Source: CAYSRC01 sp964433495 (GTDB lineage: Bacteria; Bacillota; Clostridia; Oscillospirales; Ruminococcaceae). Taken from it: a DNA stretch of 26,647 nucleotides. The notes below the pieces were generated by a model, which was given only the letters and a program-made list of their open reading frames with translations, was not told the DNA's origin and made no database searches. Numbering within the stretch: the first letter of the stretch is position 1; each line of letters opens with the position of its first letter. Both the position numbers and the translations under genes were made by a program. Location: the NCBI GenBank assembly GCA_964433495.1, contig CAYSRC010000034.1, forward strand, positions 1 through 26,647, given 5' to 3'. Below are positions 15,656-22,796 of this stretch, in pieces.

Positions 15656-15683
15656 TTGTTTTATCGGCGGCGCTTGATATAAT
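15656..15683 (+). promoter_or_regulatory. Probable promoter for rmuC
   Basis: A perfect TATAAT (15678-15683) with TTGTTT (15656-15661) at 16-base spacing. It lies just after the terminator and upstream of rmuC with no other gene between. Confidence 0.65.
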
Positions 15684-15843
15684 ATGTACAAAGGACAGAA
15701 TCGGGGCTGCCGCACGGGAGGTCTGCCGAACGCGCCGCGCGGCGCGCTGTATCGCACGAAGGGGACAGCGGCCGAGCGGAGCTTGCCGCGGCGGACGCCG
15801 AACGGAGCATACAAGCGAGGACTTGAGGGGGAGAAAGAATTCT

Positions 15844-17142
15844 ATGACGGTCAGTGAGATTTTGGCGGCTGCGGCCGCCGCGCTGGGGCTGGTTGCGGTG
15901 GTGCTGCTCGCCGTTGTGTTGTACAAGGTCTCAAAGAGCGGCGAGGCCGCGCGGCGCGAAAACCTGCGGCTGCGTCAGGAGCACGCCGAGGGGGAGAGAC
16001 GCTCGCGCTCGGAGATGTACGACAGGTTTGATTCGATGTCAAAGATGCTCGCATCGTCGAGTCGGTCGTCGTTTGAGCGGCAGGATTCGCGCCTTGACGC
16101 GCTCACCAAAGGGGTGAGCGACAGCCTGCGGAGCATCGACGAGCGGTTTAAAAATTTTTCGCTGACGAGCGAGCAGAAGCTTGACAACATGCGCACGACG
16201 ATGGAAAACCGCCTCGCGTCGTTACAGGACGACAACAACAAAAAGCTGGAGCGGATGCGCGAGACGGTTGACGAAAAGCTTCAAAAGACGCTGGAGGACA
16301 AGATAGGGCACTCGTTCAAGCTGGTGAGCGAGCGGCTTGAGCAGGTGTACAAGGGCCTCGGCGAGATGCAGACGCTGGCAAGCGGGGTGGGCGACCTCAA
16401 GCGGGTGCTCGGCAATGTCAAGACGCGCGGGATCTTGGGGGAGATCCAGCTGGGGTCCATCTTAGAGCAGATCCTCTCGCCCGAGCAGTACGAGCGCGAG
16501 ATCGTGACAAAGCAGGGCAGCCGCGACCGCGTCGAGTACGCCGTGAAGATGCCGGGCAACGGCGGCAGCGTCTATCTGCCCATCGACGCCAAATTCCCCT
16601 ACGACGCCTATGCCGACCTTGTGGACGCCTACGACAGGGGCGAGCCCGACGTGATAAAGGCGTGCCGCTCGATTCTTGTTTCGCGGCTCAAGAACGCGGC
16701 GAAGGACATCCACGACAAATACATAGACCCCCCGCACACGACCGATTTTGCGATATTGTTTCTGCCCATCGAGGGGCTTTACGCCGAGGCGGTGAGCCTC
16801 GGCATGGTGGAGGTTTTGCAGCGGGACTACAAGGTCAACATCGCGGGGCCGACGACAACCGCGGCGCTGTTGAACAGCCTTCAGATGGGCTTCAGGACGC
16901 TCGCCATCCAAAAGCGCTCGGGCGAGGTGTGGAAGGTGCTGGGCGAGGTCAAGGCCGAGTTCGACAACTTTGCCGGGGTGCTTTCGGCGACGCAGCAGCG
17001 GCTCAACCAGGCGAATGCCGAGCTCGACAAGCTTGTGGGCGTCAGGACGCGGCAGATTCAGAAGCGGCTCAAGGATGTCACGGCGCTGCCCGAGGCGGAC
17101 GATATGCCGGAAATAGGGGAGAGCTCGCAGAGAGACTTTTAA
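15844..17142 (+). CDS. rmuC: DNA recombination protein RmuC homologue
   Basis: This 432-residue protein has an N-terminal membrane anchor (about residues 5-28), a long charged coiled-coil-like region (about 35-150) and the RmuC domain (about 160-410), with recognisable LGNVKTRGILGEIQLGSILEQIL and VYLPIDAKFPYDAY stretches. RmuC proteins have a PD-(D/E)xK nuclease-like fold and limit inversion of short inverted repeats in E. coli; the biochemical activity is not proven. The ATG at 15844 has GGGGGAG about a dozen bases upstream; longer in-frame starts would overlap the promoter. The hexokinase follows after 188 bases. Given the many inverted repeats in this window, the presence of RmuC is of note but only circumstantial. 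Confidence 0.92.
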   Translation: MTVSEILAAAAAALGLVAVVLLAVVLYKVSKSGEAARRENLRLRQEHAEGERRSRSEMYDRFDSMSKMLASSSRSSFERQDSRLDALTKGVSDSLRSIDERFKNFSLTSEQKLDNMRTTMENRLASLQDDNNKKLERMRETVDEKLQKTLEDKIGHSFKLVSERLEQVYKGLGEMQTLASGVGDLKRVLGNVKTRGILGEIQLGSILEQILSPEQYEREIVTKQGSRDRVEYAVKMPGNGGSVYLPIDAKFPYDAYADLVDAYDRGEPDVIKACRSILVSRLKNAAKDIHDKYIDPPHTTDFAILFLPIEGLYAEAVSLGMVEVLQRDYKVNIAGPTTTAALLNSLQMGFRTLAIQKRSGEVWKVLGEVKAEFDNFAGVLSATQQRLNQANAELDKLVGVRTRQIQKRLKDVTALPEADDMPEIGESSQRDF

Positions 17143-17330
17143 AACCGACATGCGCGGTTGTCGCGGGGCCCCGGGGCGGCTGTTCGGGTCACCCGATGCG
17201 GCGCACGGGCGGGCTGCTCTGCATAGCGCTTGGGCGGGACCTCCCGAGCGATTGCGCGCGGCGCGGTGAATGCGGCCGAAATTTTAGGCGCGTTTTTTTA
17301 AAAATCCGTTTTGTCGGAGGATTGAATAAG

Positions 17331-18590
17331 ATGAAAAACATGGTGGACTTTGTGCGGGAAAACTGTCTTTGCCGCGAGTGCTATGAGCCCGGGGAGGACG
17401 TGAAAAGGATTCTCGACGACATGCGCGCGGGGCTGCGGGGCGAAGCGTCGAGCATGTTTATGCTGCCGTCCTATCTGCCGTGCGGGCGAAAGCCGCGCGA
17501 GGGCGTGCCGGTGATTGTGCTTGACGCGGGCGGCACCAACCTGCGGGCTGCCGTTGTGCAGTTTGACGGGGGTGAGATGAAGGTGAGCCATTTTACCCGT
17601 CAGCCGATGCCGGGGTCGCGCGGCAGGATAGGCAGGGATGCGTTTTTTGACCGCATAGCGCAGGCGGTCGCCCCCGTCGCGGAGCAGTCGGACAGGATGA
17701 GCTTCTGCTTTTCCTATGTCGCGCGGCCGCTGCCCGACCACGACGCCGAGGTGCACGCGCTGTGCAAGGAGGTCGACGTCGAGGGGATTGCGGGCGTGCG
17801 GGCGTGCGCCGAGCTCTCGAAAGCGCTCGAGAGATGCGGGGTGAAGCACGACCACAGCGCGATATTGCTCAACGACTCGACGGCAGGACTGCTCGGCGGC
17901 ATCGGCGGGATCGACGACCCCGAACGCTACGGCGGGTTCGCGGGCGTGATCCTCGGGACGGGCTTCAACATCTGCTACCGCGAGCGGGTCGAAGAGATCG
18001 GCACGGCGCGCGGCTATGACGAGGACAACATGATTATCAACACCGAGGCGGGCTGCTACGCGGGGTTTGCGCGGGGGAGCGTCGACGACGAGCTCGACCG
18101 CGAATCGGCGATCCCGGGCGACCACAGGGCCGAAAAGCTCATCAGCGGCGCGTACCTCGGCGAGATAATCCTGCGGGCCGCGAAAAGGGCCGCGGAAGAG
18201 GGGATTTTTTCGCGGTGGGCGACCGAGCTCGAGCGGCTTTTGCCGATTGAAGCGAACGAGTTTCTCGCGGGGAGCGGCAAGCTTTGGGAGACGGCGCCCG
18301 AGGGCGAGCGCCGAGATCTTAGGACGCTTATCGAGGCGGTCTACGGGCGCGCGGCGCTGCTGGCCGCCTGCCTTTTGACCGCGTGCTGCGCCAGGATGAA
18401 GAGCGGCGAGGGAACTTGTGTCACCGCGGTGTTCTGCGACGGCTCCACGCTGCTCAAATCGCCGTACCTGTTTGAGGAGTTTAAGCGGAGCTGCGCGGCG
18501 CTCGGGGAAAGGTTCGGGGTAAAGACGGATATCATCCCCTCGAGCGAGGCGACGCTCAAGGGCGCGGCGTGCGCGGCGCTGCAGTTTTAA
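17331..18590 (+). CDS. Eukaryotic-type hexokinase family sugar kinase
   Basis: This 419-residue protein belongs to the two-lobed hexokinase family (PF00349/PF03727), not to the bacterial ROK or Glk families. Visible motifs are phosphate-1 LDAGGTNLR at residues 64-72, the sugar-binding FCFSYVARPLP at about 125-135, the catalytic-Asp motif LNDSTAGLLGG with Asp182, the second phosphate motif LGTGFNICYRE, INTEAGCY, and DHRAEKLISGAYLGEI. It should phosphorylate glucose or a related hexose with ATP, feeding Pgi. The usual Trp-Gly of the INTEWG motif is replaced by Ala-Gly, so specificity may differ. GGAGG at 17316-17320 fixes the ATG. No good promoter was found; it may be read from rmuC. Confidence 0.88.
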   Translation: MKNMVDFVRENCLCRECYEPGEDVKRILDDMRAGLRGEASSMFMLPSYLPCGRKPREGVPVIVLDAGGTNLRAAVVQFDGGEMKVSHFTRQPMPGSRGRIGRDAFFDRIAQAVAPVAEQSDRMSFCFSYVARPLPDHDAEVHALCKEVDVEGIAGVRACAELSKALERCGVKHDHSAILLNDSTAGLLGGIGGIDDPERYGGFAGVILGTGFNICYRERVEEIGTARGYDEDNMIINTEAGCYAGFARGSVDDELDRESAIPGDHRAEKLISGAYLGEIILRAAKRAAEEGIFSRWATELERLLPIEANEFLAGSGKLWETAPEGERRDLRTLIEAVYGRAALLAACLLTACCARMKSGEGTCVTAVFCDGSTLLKSPYLFEEFKRSCAALGERFGVKTDIIPSSEATLKGAACAALQF

Positions 18591-18697
18591 AGGCGGGGGA
18601 TGCGCGGGGGATTGTGCGCGGCGGGCTGTACTCGCGATAAAGGATTGCTGAGGCAAAAGGCTTTGCGCGACAATCCCTCAGCCGACTTTGTCGACAG

Positions 18698-18770
18698 CTC
18701 CCTTTACACACGGCTCGCATATTCCCGTGAGTTGTACCGCGTGTCGTTCCGCTTACACGCGGTAAGGGAG
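18698..18770. repeat. 73-base structured repeat, copy A
   Basis: The outer stem is CTCCCTT/AAGGGAG. Hairpin 1 is ACGGCTCGC/GTGAGTTGT (18710-18718 with 18727-18735, three G-U pairs) and hairpin 2 is CCGCGTGT/ACACGCGG (18737-18744 with 18755-18762, perfect). The arrangement predicts a three-way junction. It aligns without gaps to copy B. Confidence 0.85.
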
Positions 18771-18811
18771 CCTTGAGTGCAAGTTCTTGACAATCTCTCA
18801 GTTACATCGTG

Positions 18812-18838
18812 ACACGGCTCGTATATTCCTGCGGGTTG
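18812..18838. repeat. Partial third copy of the structured repeat (hairpin 1 only)
   Basis: It shares ACACGGCTCG-TATATTCC with copy A. The arms CGGCTCG (18815-18821) and CGGGTTG (18832-18838) still pair using G-U pairs. The outer stem and hairpin 2 are missing. Confidence 0.6.
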
Positions 18839-18849
18839 GTCGAATGTAA

Positions 18850-18897
18850 GCGGAACGGACATGCGACAGAATTCACGGGAGCATGCGAACCCTGTCG
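18850..18897. repeat. 48-base hairpin repeat, copy 2
   Basis: It aligns without gaps to 9144-9191 in the same orientation. The outer stem CGACAG (18864-18869) with CTGTCG (18892-18897) shows a compensatory change relative to copy 1. It lies 25 bases before structured repeat copy B. Confidence 0.82.
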
Positions 18898-18922
18898 GCC
18901 GTCATACCGATTGCGGCCGACT

Positions 18923-18995
18923 CTCCCTTTGCACACACCCTGCATACTCCCGCAGGGTGTACCGCGCGCCGTATCGATTGCGTTCGGCAAGGGAG
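18923..18995. repeat. 73-base structured repeat, copy B
   Basis: Same length and layout as copy A: outer CTCCCTT/AAGGGAG, hairpin 1 ACACCCTGC/GCAGGGTGT (18935-18943 with 18952-18960, perfect), and hairpin 2 CCGCGCGC/GCGTTCGG (one mismatch, one G-U). Most differences from copy A inside hairpin 1 are compensated on the other arm. Confidence 0.85.
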
Positions 18996-19150
18996 CCTTA
19001 AGGGCAGGGGCGAATACCGTGACAGTTCTCTTTGCCGGGGAGCTTTGGGCGCTGCTGCACGGGAAAATGTACAATAAGAAACATATGATAAGAAAAACAC
19101 GGAAACAAACAGATGACAGACAGCACACGGCGACCGGCGCGTGACAGCAA

Positions 19151-19191
19151 ACGCCTTTCGATGCAGAGGACGGCATCGAAGGGTGTTTTTT
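19151..19191 (+). terminator. Strong rho-independent terminator without an adjacent gene
   Basis: A 14-pair stem including two G-U pairs (19151-19164 with 19173-19186), an 8-base loop and a run of six T's. The nearest plus-strand gene ends 560 bases upstream (hexokinase), so it may end that transcript after the repeats or end a small RNA. Confidence 0.85.
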
Positions 19192-19392
19192 ATAATACGG
19201 AACAAAAATAGGGAAGATGCAAGGGAAAGGCCCTCCCCCAAATCAACCGAGGGGATATTGCGGTGCACGGGGCCGAAAACCGCGCGGGATGAGATATTTG
19301 AAAATAAAAGAAAAGTTTTTTACAAACCGTTTCATCGGCGAAAAAGCGTAGGATAACTTTATAAAGAAATATAATCATGAGGAGGAACGGCA

Positions 19393-20067
19393 ATGCGGTA
19401 CGAAATCAAGGGCGGGGCGTTCCCGGTTGTGATCTGCTATCTCAACGGCGGCGAGCGCATGATAACCGAGGGCGGCTCGATGGTGTGGATGAGCCCCAAC
19501 ATGCACATGGAGACAACGGGCGGCGGGCTCGGCAAGATGCTCGGAAAGGCGCTTTCGGGGGAAAGGATGTTCCAAAACATCTACACCGCGCAGGGCGACG
19601 GGATGATCGCGTTCGGCTCGAGCTTCCCGGGGAAGATCATCCCGCTCGACATCGCGCCGGGGCACGAGATGATCGTGCAGAAATCGGCCTTTTTGGCGTC
19701 CGAGCCGGGGGTCGAGCTGTCGCTGCACTTTCGCAAGAAGATAGGGGCGGGCCTGTTCGGCGGCGAGGGCTTTATCATGCAGAGGCTGTCGGGGATGGGC
19801 ACCGCATTTTTGGAGATCGACGGGGATGTCATCGAGTACAACCTCGCGCAGGGGCAGCAGCTCATCGTCGACACCGGCAACATTGCCGCCATTGACATCA
19901 CCGTCGGGATGGATGTGCAGTCGGTTCAGGGGGTCAAGAATGTGCTGCTGGGCGGCGAGGGGCTGTTCAACACCATCGTCACAGGACCCGGCCGCGTGTG
20001 GCTGCAGACGATGCCTATCACGGGGCTCGCGTCGGTGCTGAGCGGGTACATGACGGTCAACCGCTGA
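19393..20067 (+). CDS. AIM24/TIGR00266 family protein
   Basis: This 224-residue soluble beta-rich protein is built of repeated short strands with Gly turns, matching the TIGR00266/AIM24 family. Recognisable stretches are GGSMVWMSPNMHMET (about residues 27-41), FPGKIIPLDI and the C-terminal GPGRVWLQTMP. The family is widespread in bacteria and related to a yeast mitochondrial inner-membrane protein; its molecular role is unknown. Polyglycine GGGLGKMLGKA near residue 43 is typical. GAGGAGG at about 19379-19385 fixes the ATG. It is convergent with the kinase-like gene, whose stop is only 23 bases away. Confidence 0.9.
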   Translation: MRYEIKGGAFPVVICYLNGGERMITEGGSMVWMSPNMHMETTGGGLGKMLGKALSGERMFQNIYTAQGDGMIAFGSSFPGKIIPLDIAPGHEMIVQKSAFLASEPGVELSLHFRKKIGAGLFGGEGFIMQRLSGMGTAFLEIDGDVIEYNLAQGQQLIVDTGNIAAIDITVGMDVQSVQGVKNVLLGGEGLFNTIVTGPGRVWLQTMPITGLASVLSGYMTVNR

Positions 20068-20090
20068 GCCGCGACAGGCACGCCGACGCG

Positions 20091-20624
20091 CTAAAGCTCG
20101 AGGGCGAGCGCCCCGACGATATCGTCGGGGTATTCGCTGTCGATAAGAACATAGGGACAGCGGCGGCGCAGGCACCCCTCGAGATAATGCCGGTTGTCCG
20201 ACCCGAGCAGCGCGGGGGTGCAGCAGCTGTCGTCGAGGCGGCGCTCAATTTCGTTCGCGTGCGATGCTATGCTGCCGAAATGGGACGAGATGTACCGCTC
20301 GCTCATCACGAGAAACCGGCAGCGCAGCTCGCAAAGATACCGCGTGTCGAAGTCGTCCCGCCAGTCAAACGGGATGTAGCATCCCTCTATCGTGAGGTTT
20401 TGGCCGTTTTCTATCGCGGTTTTCGCAATTTCGCGGGCGATCGGCCAAAGAAGGGCGGTGAGGTCTCGGTCGCCGCTTTCGGGGGTGAGGGCGGTGAAGC
20501 CGCTTCGGATGAGCCCCATCTTGAGGTGGTCGAGCGAGAGGTACGGAAAGCCGTACCGCTCGAGAAGCTTTTGCGCGCACGCCGTTTTGCCGGTGTGGGA
20601 CGCGCCGGAAATCAAGATGACCAT
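20091..20624 (-). CDS. P-loop nucleotide kinase-like protein
   Basis: This 177-residue cytosolic protein has a Walker A motif GASHTGKT at residues 7-14, a substrate-side DHLKMGLIRS segment (about residues 32-41) and a lid-like region with paired Arg residues. The arrangement is that of small kinases of the adenylate/shikimate kinase superfamily. The substrate is unknown; similar proteins are often annotated simply as ATP-binding or 2-phosphoglycerate-kinase-like. AAAGGAGG stands 8 bases before the ATG on the minus strand, and a promoter lies at 20660-20689. A 20-base perfect palindrome (20111-20130) lies inside its last codons. Single gene, convergent with the AIM24 gene and divergent from the next. 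Confidence 0.82.
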   Translation of the reverse strand: MVILISGASHTGKTACAQKLLERYGFPYLSLDHLKMGLIRSGFTALTPESGDRDLTALLWPIAREIAKTAIENGQNLTIEGCYIPFDWRDDFDTRYLCELRCRFLVMSERYISSHFGSIASHANEIERRLDDSCCTPALLGSDNRHYLEGCLRRRCPYVLIDSEYPDDIVGALALEL

Positions 20625-20659
20625 TCGGCAGGCCTCCTTTATGACGGAAGATTAAAGCA

Positions 20660-20689
20660 ATTGTACCACATGGGCAAGGGCGATGACAA
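20660..20689 (-). promoter_or_regulatory. Promoter for the kinase-like gene
   Basis: On the minus strand, TTGTCA (20689-20684), an 18-base spacer and TACAAT (20665-20660) with an upstream TGG that makes an extended -10. The start point would be about 25-30 bases before the ribosome binding site. Confidence 0.7.
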
Positions 20690-20791
20690 ACGGGCCTCGC
20701 CGCGATCTCGCCATGCCGGAGCAAAGCGGCGTGTCCTGCGGCCATGCTGCAAATCGGCCCGATAAAAACCGGGAAGAAGGGTGGTGATGAC

Positions 20792-21565
20792 ATGTCGATA
20801 GCCGGGATAGGTTCGATTGAGAGCTTTGTAAAACAGCTCGGGCTCAAGGCGAATGTTGAGGCCGAGGCAAAAACGGGTCTGCTCGCTTCGGGAACGGTGA
20901 AGAACGCCGCCGCGGACGTCGCGGAGATTGCGGTAAAGCCGGGCGAAGCCGCCGCGGACGGGGCCCCGGCCGAGCAGGAGGACAGGCCGATGTCCGAAAC
21001 CGAGCGCGCGCTCAAGCTGCTCGAGGAGGACGAGGACAAGCGGCTTTTGCGGAGCATCCGCTTTAAGATGTTTTCGGGCAGCAGGCTGAGCGCGAGTGAG
21101 AGGGCGCACCTTCGCGACAACGACCCGGCGGCGTATGCGCAGCTGAGGGCCGCCGAAAACGAGCGGAAGCTGTACGAAAGGCGCCTTAAGCGCTGTAAGA
21201 CGCGCGAGGAGGTGCGGGCGCTGAACATGAGCACGCTGGGCTCGTGCGCGTCGGCGGCAAAATCGGCGGCGCACGGCAGCGCAGGAGACGCGCTTGGGGT
21301 GAAGATGCGGTGCGACGCCGTGCAAAACAGTACGCTCAAGTTCATGCGCAGCGGTGGGTTGTCCGCACTTCCGACGCAGGCTGAAACGGCCAAGGCGAAC
21401 AGGGAGATGCGGGACGCCATGCTGGGGCTTAAGAGAACACTCGGAGAGTCAAACGAGGTGCGCAAGGTGAAGCGGGCGCGCATGCGCGCGGCCTACGCCG
21501 CCGTGACGCCGTCGCACGACGCGGAGGACTGCCCCGAGAGCGTGACGGTGGACATCGACATTTGA
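20792..21565 (+). CDS. Charged cytosolic protein of unknown function
   Basis: This 257-residue protein has no signal peptide or membrane segment. Three regions can be seen: an alanine/acid-rich, probably disordered N-terminal part (residues about 25-70), a helical charged core with KRLLRSIRFKMFSGSRLSAS followed by ERAHLRDNDPAAYAQLR and a basic ERRLKRCKTREEVRAL helix (about 85-150), and a Lys/Arg-rich tail (KVKRARMRAAY). The core resembles unnamed proteins I recall from Lachnospiraceae and relatives, so it is probably a conserved family, but I cannot name it. AGGGTGGTGA precedes the ATG at 20792; the frame extends 16 codons upstream without a ribosome binding site. A perfect terminator follows 8 bases after the stop. 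Confidence 0.8.
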   Translation: MSIAGIGSIESFVKQLGLKANVEAEAKTGLLASGTVKNAAADVAEIAVKPGEAAADGAPAEQEDRPMSETERALKLLEEDEDKRLLRSIRFKMFSGSRLSASERAHLRDNDPAAYAQLRAAENERKLYERRLKRCKTREEVRALNMSTLGSCASAAKSAAHGSAGDALGVKMRCDAVQNSTLKFMRSGGLSALPTQAETAKANREMRDAMLGLKRTLGESNEVRKVKRARMRAAYAAVTPSHDAEDCPESVTVDIDI

Positions 21566-21572
21566 CGGGGTT

Positions 21573-21605
21573 AAAAAGGGGGAGAGGCGGCTCTCCCCCT
21601 TTTTT
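21573..21605 (+). terminator. Perfect rho-independent terminator
   Basis: A 14-bp uninterrupted stem A5-G5-AGAG/CTCT-C5-T5 with a GCGG loop ends in six T's, 8 bases after the previous stop codon. Confidence 0.95.
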
Positions 21606-21723
21606 CGTGTGCGCGGCGGGGGACGAAGGGAACGGACAATTGAAAAATTGAAATCAAAGCAACCGAGGGGGATGTGCCGTCGGGACAGCGGCGGATGTGG
21701 GCAGGGGCCTCTGTCGGAGGCGG

Positions 21724-21752
21724 TTGTAATCCGCTCGGCGGGGTGGTATACT
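21724..21752 (+). promoter_or_regulatory. Promoter for the lipoprotein gene
   Basis: TTGTAA (21724-21729), a 17-base spacer and TATACT (21747-21752). The leader to the GTG start is about 42 bases. The sufC promoter has nearly the same two boxes. Confidence 0.8.
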
Positions 21753-21800
21753 TTTGTTGCATAAATTTGTGCGCTTATGACGGAAAGGCGGTTGTTCCCG

Positions 21801-22217
21801 GTGAAAAAGAGGGTTGCGTTGGTGCTTGCTGTTGCTCTTTCGATGCTGCTGCTGGCGGCGTGCGGCGGAGGGAATGTCGGCGACGTGGAAATCCCGGACC
21901 GGAAGCCGTCCGAAATCTATTCGGACGCAGACATCGAGGCTGCCTTTGAGACGGTGAAGGCATACTTCTCCAAAGAGTTCGGCGGCTGCACGCTGAAAAA
22001 GCTGTACTATCCGGGCGACGGATTCTCGGACGAATTCGGCGAGTGGGCCGCGCAGTATGACGCCGACGAGGCAATTGTGATCCTCTCGTCGTTCGACGTG
22101 GATGCTTCGGGAGGGGACGGCTCGCTTGAGCCGAACTCGACCTATGAGGACTGGGAGTGGGTTCTTGTCCGCAGCGCCGGGGGACAGTGGGAGCACGTCA
22201 CCCACGGGTACGGTTGA
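21801..22217 (+). CDS. Lipoprotein with small conserved extracellular domain, unknown function
   Basis: This 138-residue protein has a basic, hydrophobic signal peptide ending in the lipobox LLAAC with Cys21 as the predicted lipidated residue. After a short linker a compact domain of about 100 residues follows, with YSDADIEAAFETVKAYF, a FGGCTLKKLYYPGD stretch, and a conserved-looking SSFDVDASGGDGSLEPNSTY segment before a final WEWVLVR...WEHVTHGYG. I recall similar small lipoproteins in many Firmicutes; their function is unknown. GTG at 21801 is chosen over ATG at 21777 because AAAGG at about 21784-21788 lies between them and KKR begins the signal peptide. It has its own promoter and a downstream hairpin. 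Confidence 0.88.
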   Translation: MKKRVALVLAVALSMLLLAACGGGNVGDVEIPDRKPSEIYSDADIEAAFETVKAYFSKEFGGCTLKKLYYPGDGFSDEFGEWAAQYDADEAIVILSSFDVDASGGDGSLEPNSTYEDWEWVLVRSAGGQWEHVTHGYG

Positions 22218-22242
22218 GCTCCGGCCGGGGAGATGGGTTTGC

Positions 22243-22276
22243 GGGGGGATTTCATCGAGCGGTGAAATCCCCCCTT
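22243..22276 (+). terminator. Hairpin terminator after the lipoprotein gene
   Basis: A perfect 12-bp stem G6-ATTTCA/TGAAAT-C6 (22243-22254 with 22263-22274) with an 8-base loop, then TTGT. The stem is very stable but the T-tract is poor. Confidence 0.7.
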
Positions 22277-22723
22277 GTCAATGCGGCGCGCGGCGGCATA
22301 ACCGAAAGCAGGGGTCTTTGCCGCGGGGATAGCGGGATTCGCTTGTTTTGGGGGTGGTAAGGCGCGGCACAGAAACCGTCGCAGAACGGTTTTCGTCCGT
22401 AAAGGCCGCGCTTGGGCGGCGCGGGCGAGGGCGGCAATTCCCCGCGGATAAGCAGAGCGGGGCGAGGCTTTAAACGGAACATGGGGTGGCGTTTGCGGTG
22501 ATGCAGGTTGTTTTTTCGAGCGACGAACGCGGGGCGTTGAAGCTTGCGGCGCGCTGCGGTGAGAACGAAAGCCGCGCGGGGCTCCGCGCCGGTCTCCCGA
22601 TTCCGCTTGGGGGCTGATGCGGGGCCGACGGGATGTGAGCGGTCGGGCGGGCCGGTGCGCCTGCGGCAAAGCCGACCGAGCGGCCGAGCGGCGCATAAAC
22701 CTTAAAACCATCCCGTCGGGCTG

Positions 22724-22752
22724 TTGTAGCCGCCGCGGTGTTGTGGTATAAT
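22724..22752 (+). promoter_or_regulatory. Promoter of the sufCB operon
   Basis: TTGTAG (22724-22729), a 17-base spacer and perfect TATAAT (22747-22752). The leader to sufC is AT-rich and includes the palindrome AAGTATACTT at 22770-22779, a possible operator for an Fe-S-responsive regulator, though no regulator site can be named. Confidence 0.82.
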
Positions 22753-22796
22753 ATAAACTATATCAATTAAGTATACTTTAAAAAGGAAAACGGCAG

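Larger units (their letters stand above)
15286..15843. other. Gene-free spacer between plsY and rmuC
   Basis: No supported ORF. It holds a GC-rich hairpin terminator (15598-15630) that would end the DUF512-der-plsY transcript and a -10/-35 pair (15656-15683) for rmuC. The 160 bases after that promoter form a long untranslated leader with no recognised riboswitch fold. Confidence 0.55.
18591..19392. other. Repeat-rich gene-free spacer (cluster 2)
   Basis: No supported ORF. The spacer holds two 73-base structured repeats (18698-18770 and 18923-18995), a partial third copy (18812-18838), a 48-base repeat (18850-18897), the CAATCCCTCAGCCGACTTTG stretch at 18671-18690, and a strong terminator (19151-19191). 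The last 200 bases are AT-richer and precede the AIM24 gene; a TATAAT at 19370-19375 is too close to the ribosome binding site to be its promoter. Confidence 0.7.
22218..22796. other. Gene-free spacer upstream of sufCB
   Basis: No supported ORF; the long minus-strand frame is an arginine/proline-rich artefact without a ribosome binding site. It holds the lipoprotein terminator (22243-22276), an 11-bp inverted repeat with its arms 73 bases apart (22625-22635 and 22709-22719), and the sufC promoter. The last 50 bases are sharply AT-rich. Confidence 0.55.

Noticed and set aside
18698..18995. CRISPR array
   Set aside because: The two full copies are too diverged and too long for CRISPR repeats, spacing is irregular, and no cas genes are visible.
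19370..19375. TATAAT as a promoter for the AIM24 gene
   Set aside because: A start point about 7 bases downstream would fall inside the ribosome binding site, and no -35 box is at 16-18 bases.
22142..22711. 189-codon minus-strand frame overlapping the lipoprotein gene and its terminator
   Set aside because: It is Arg/Pro/Ser-rich without ribosome binding site or recognisable motif, and it crosses a strong hairpin and a supported gene.
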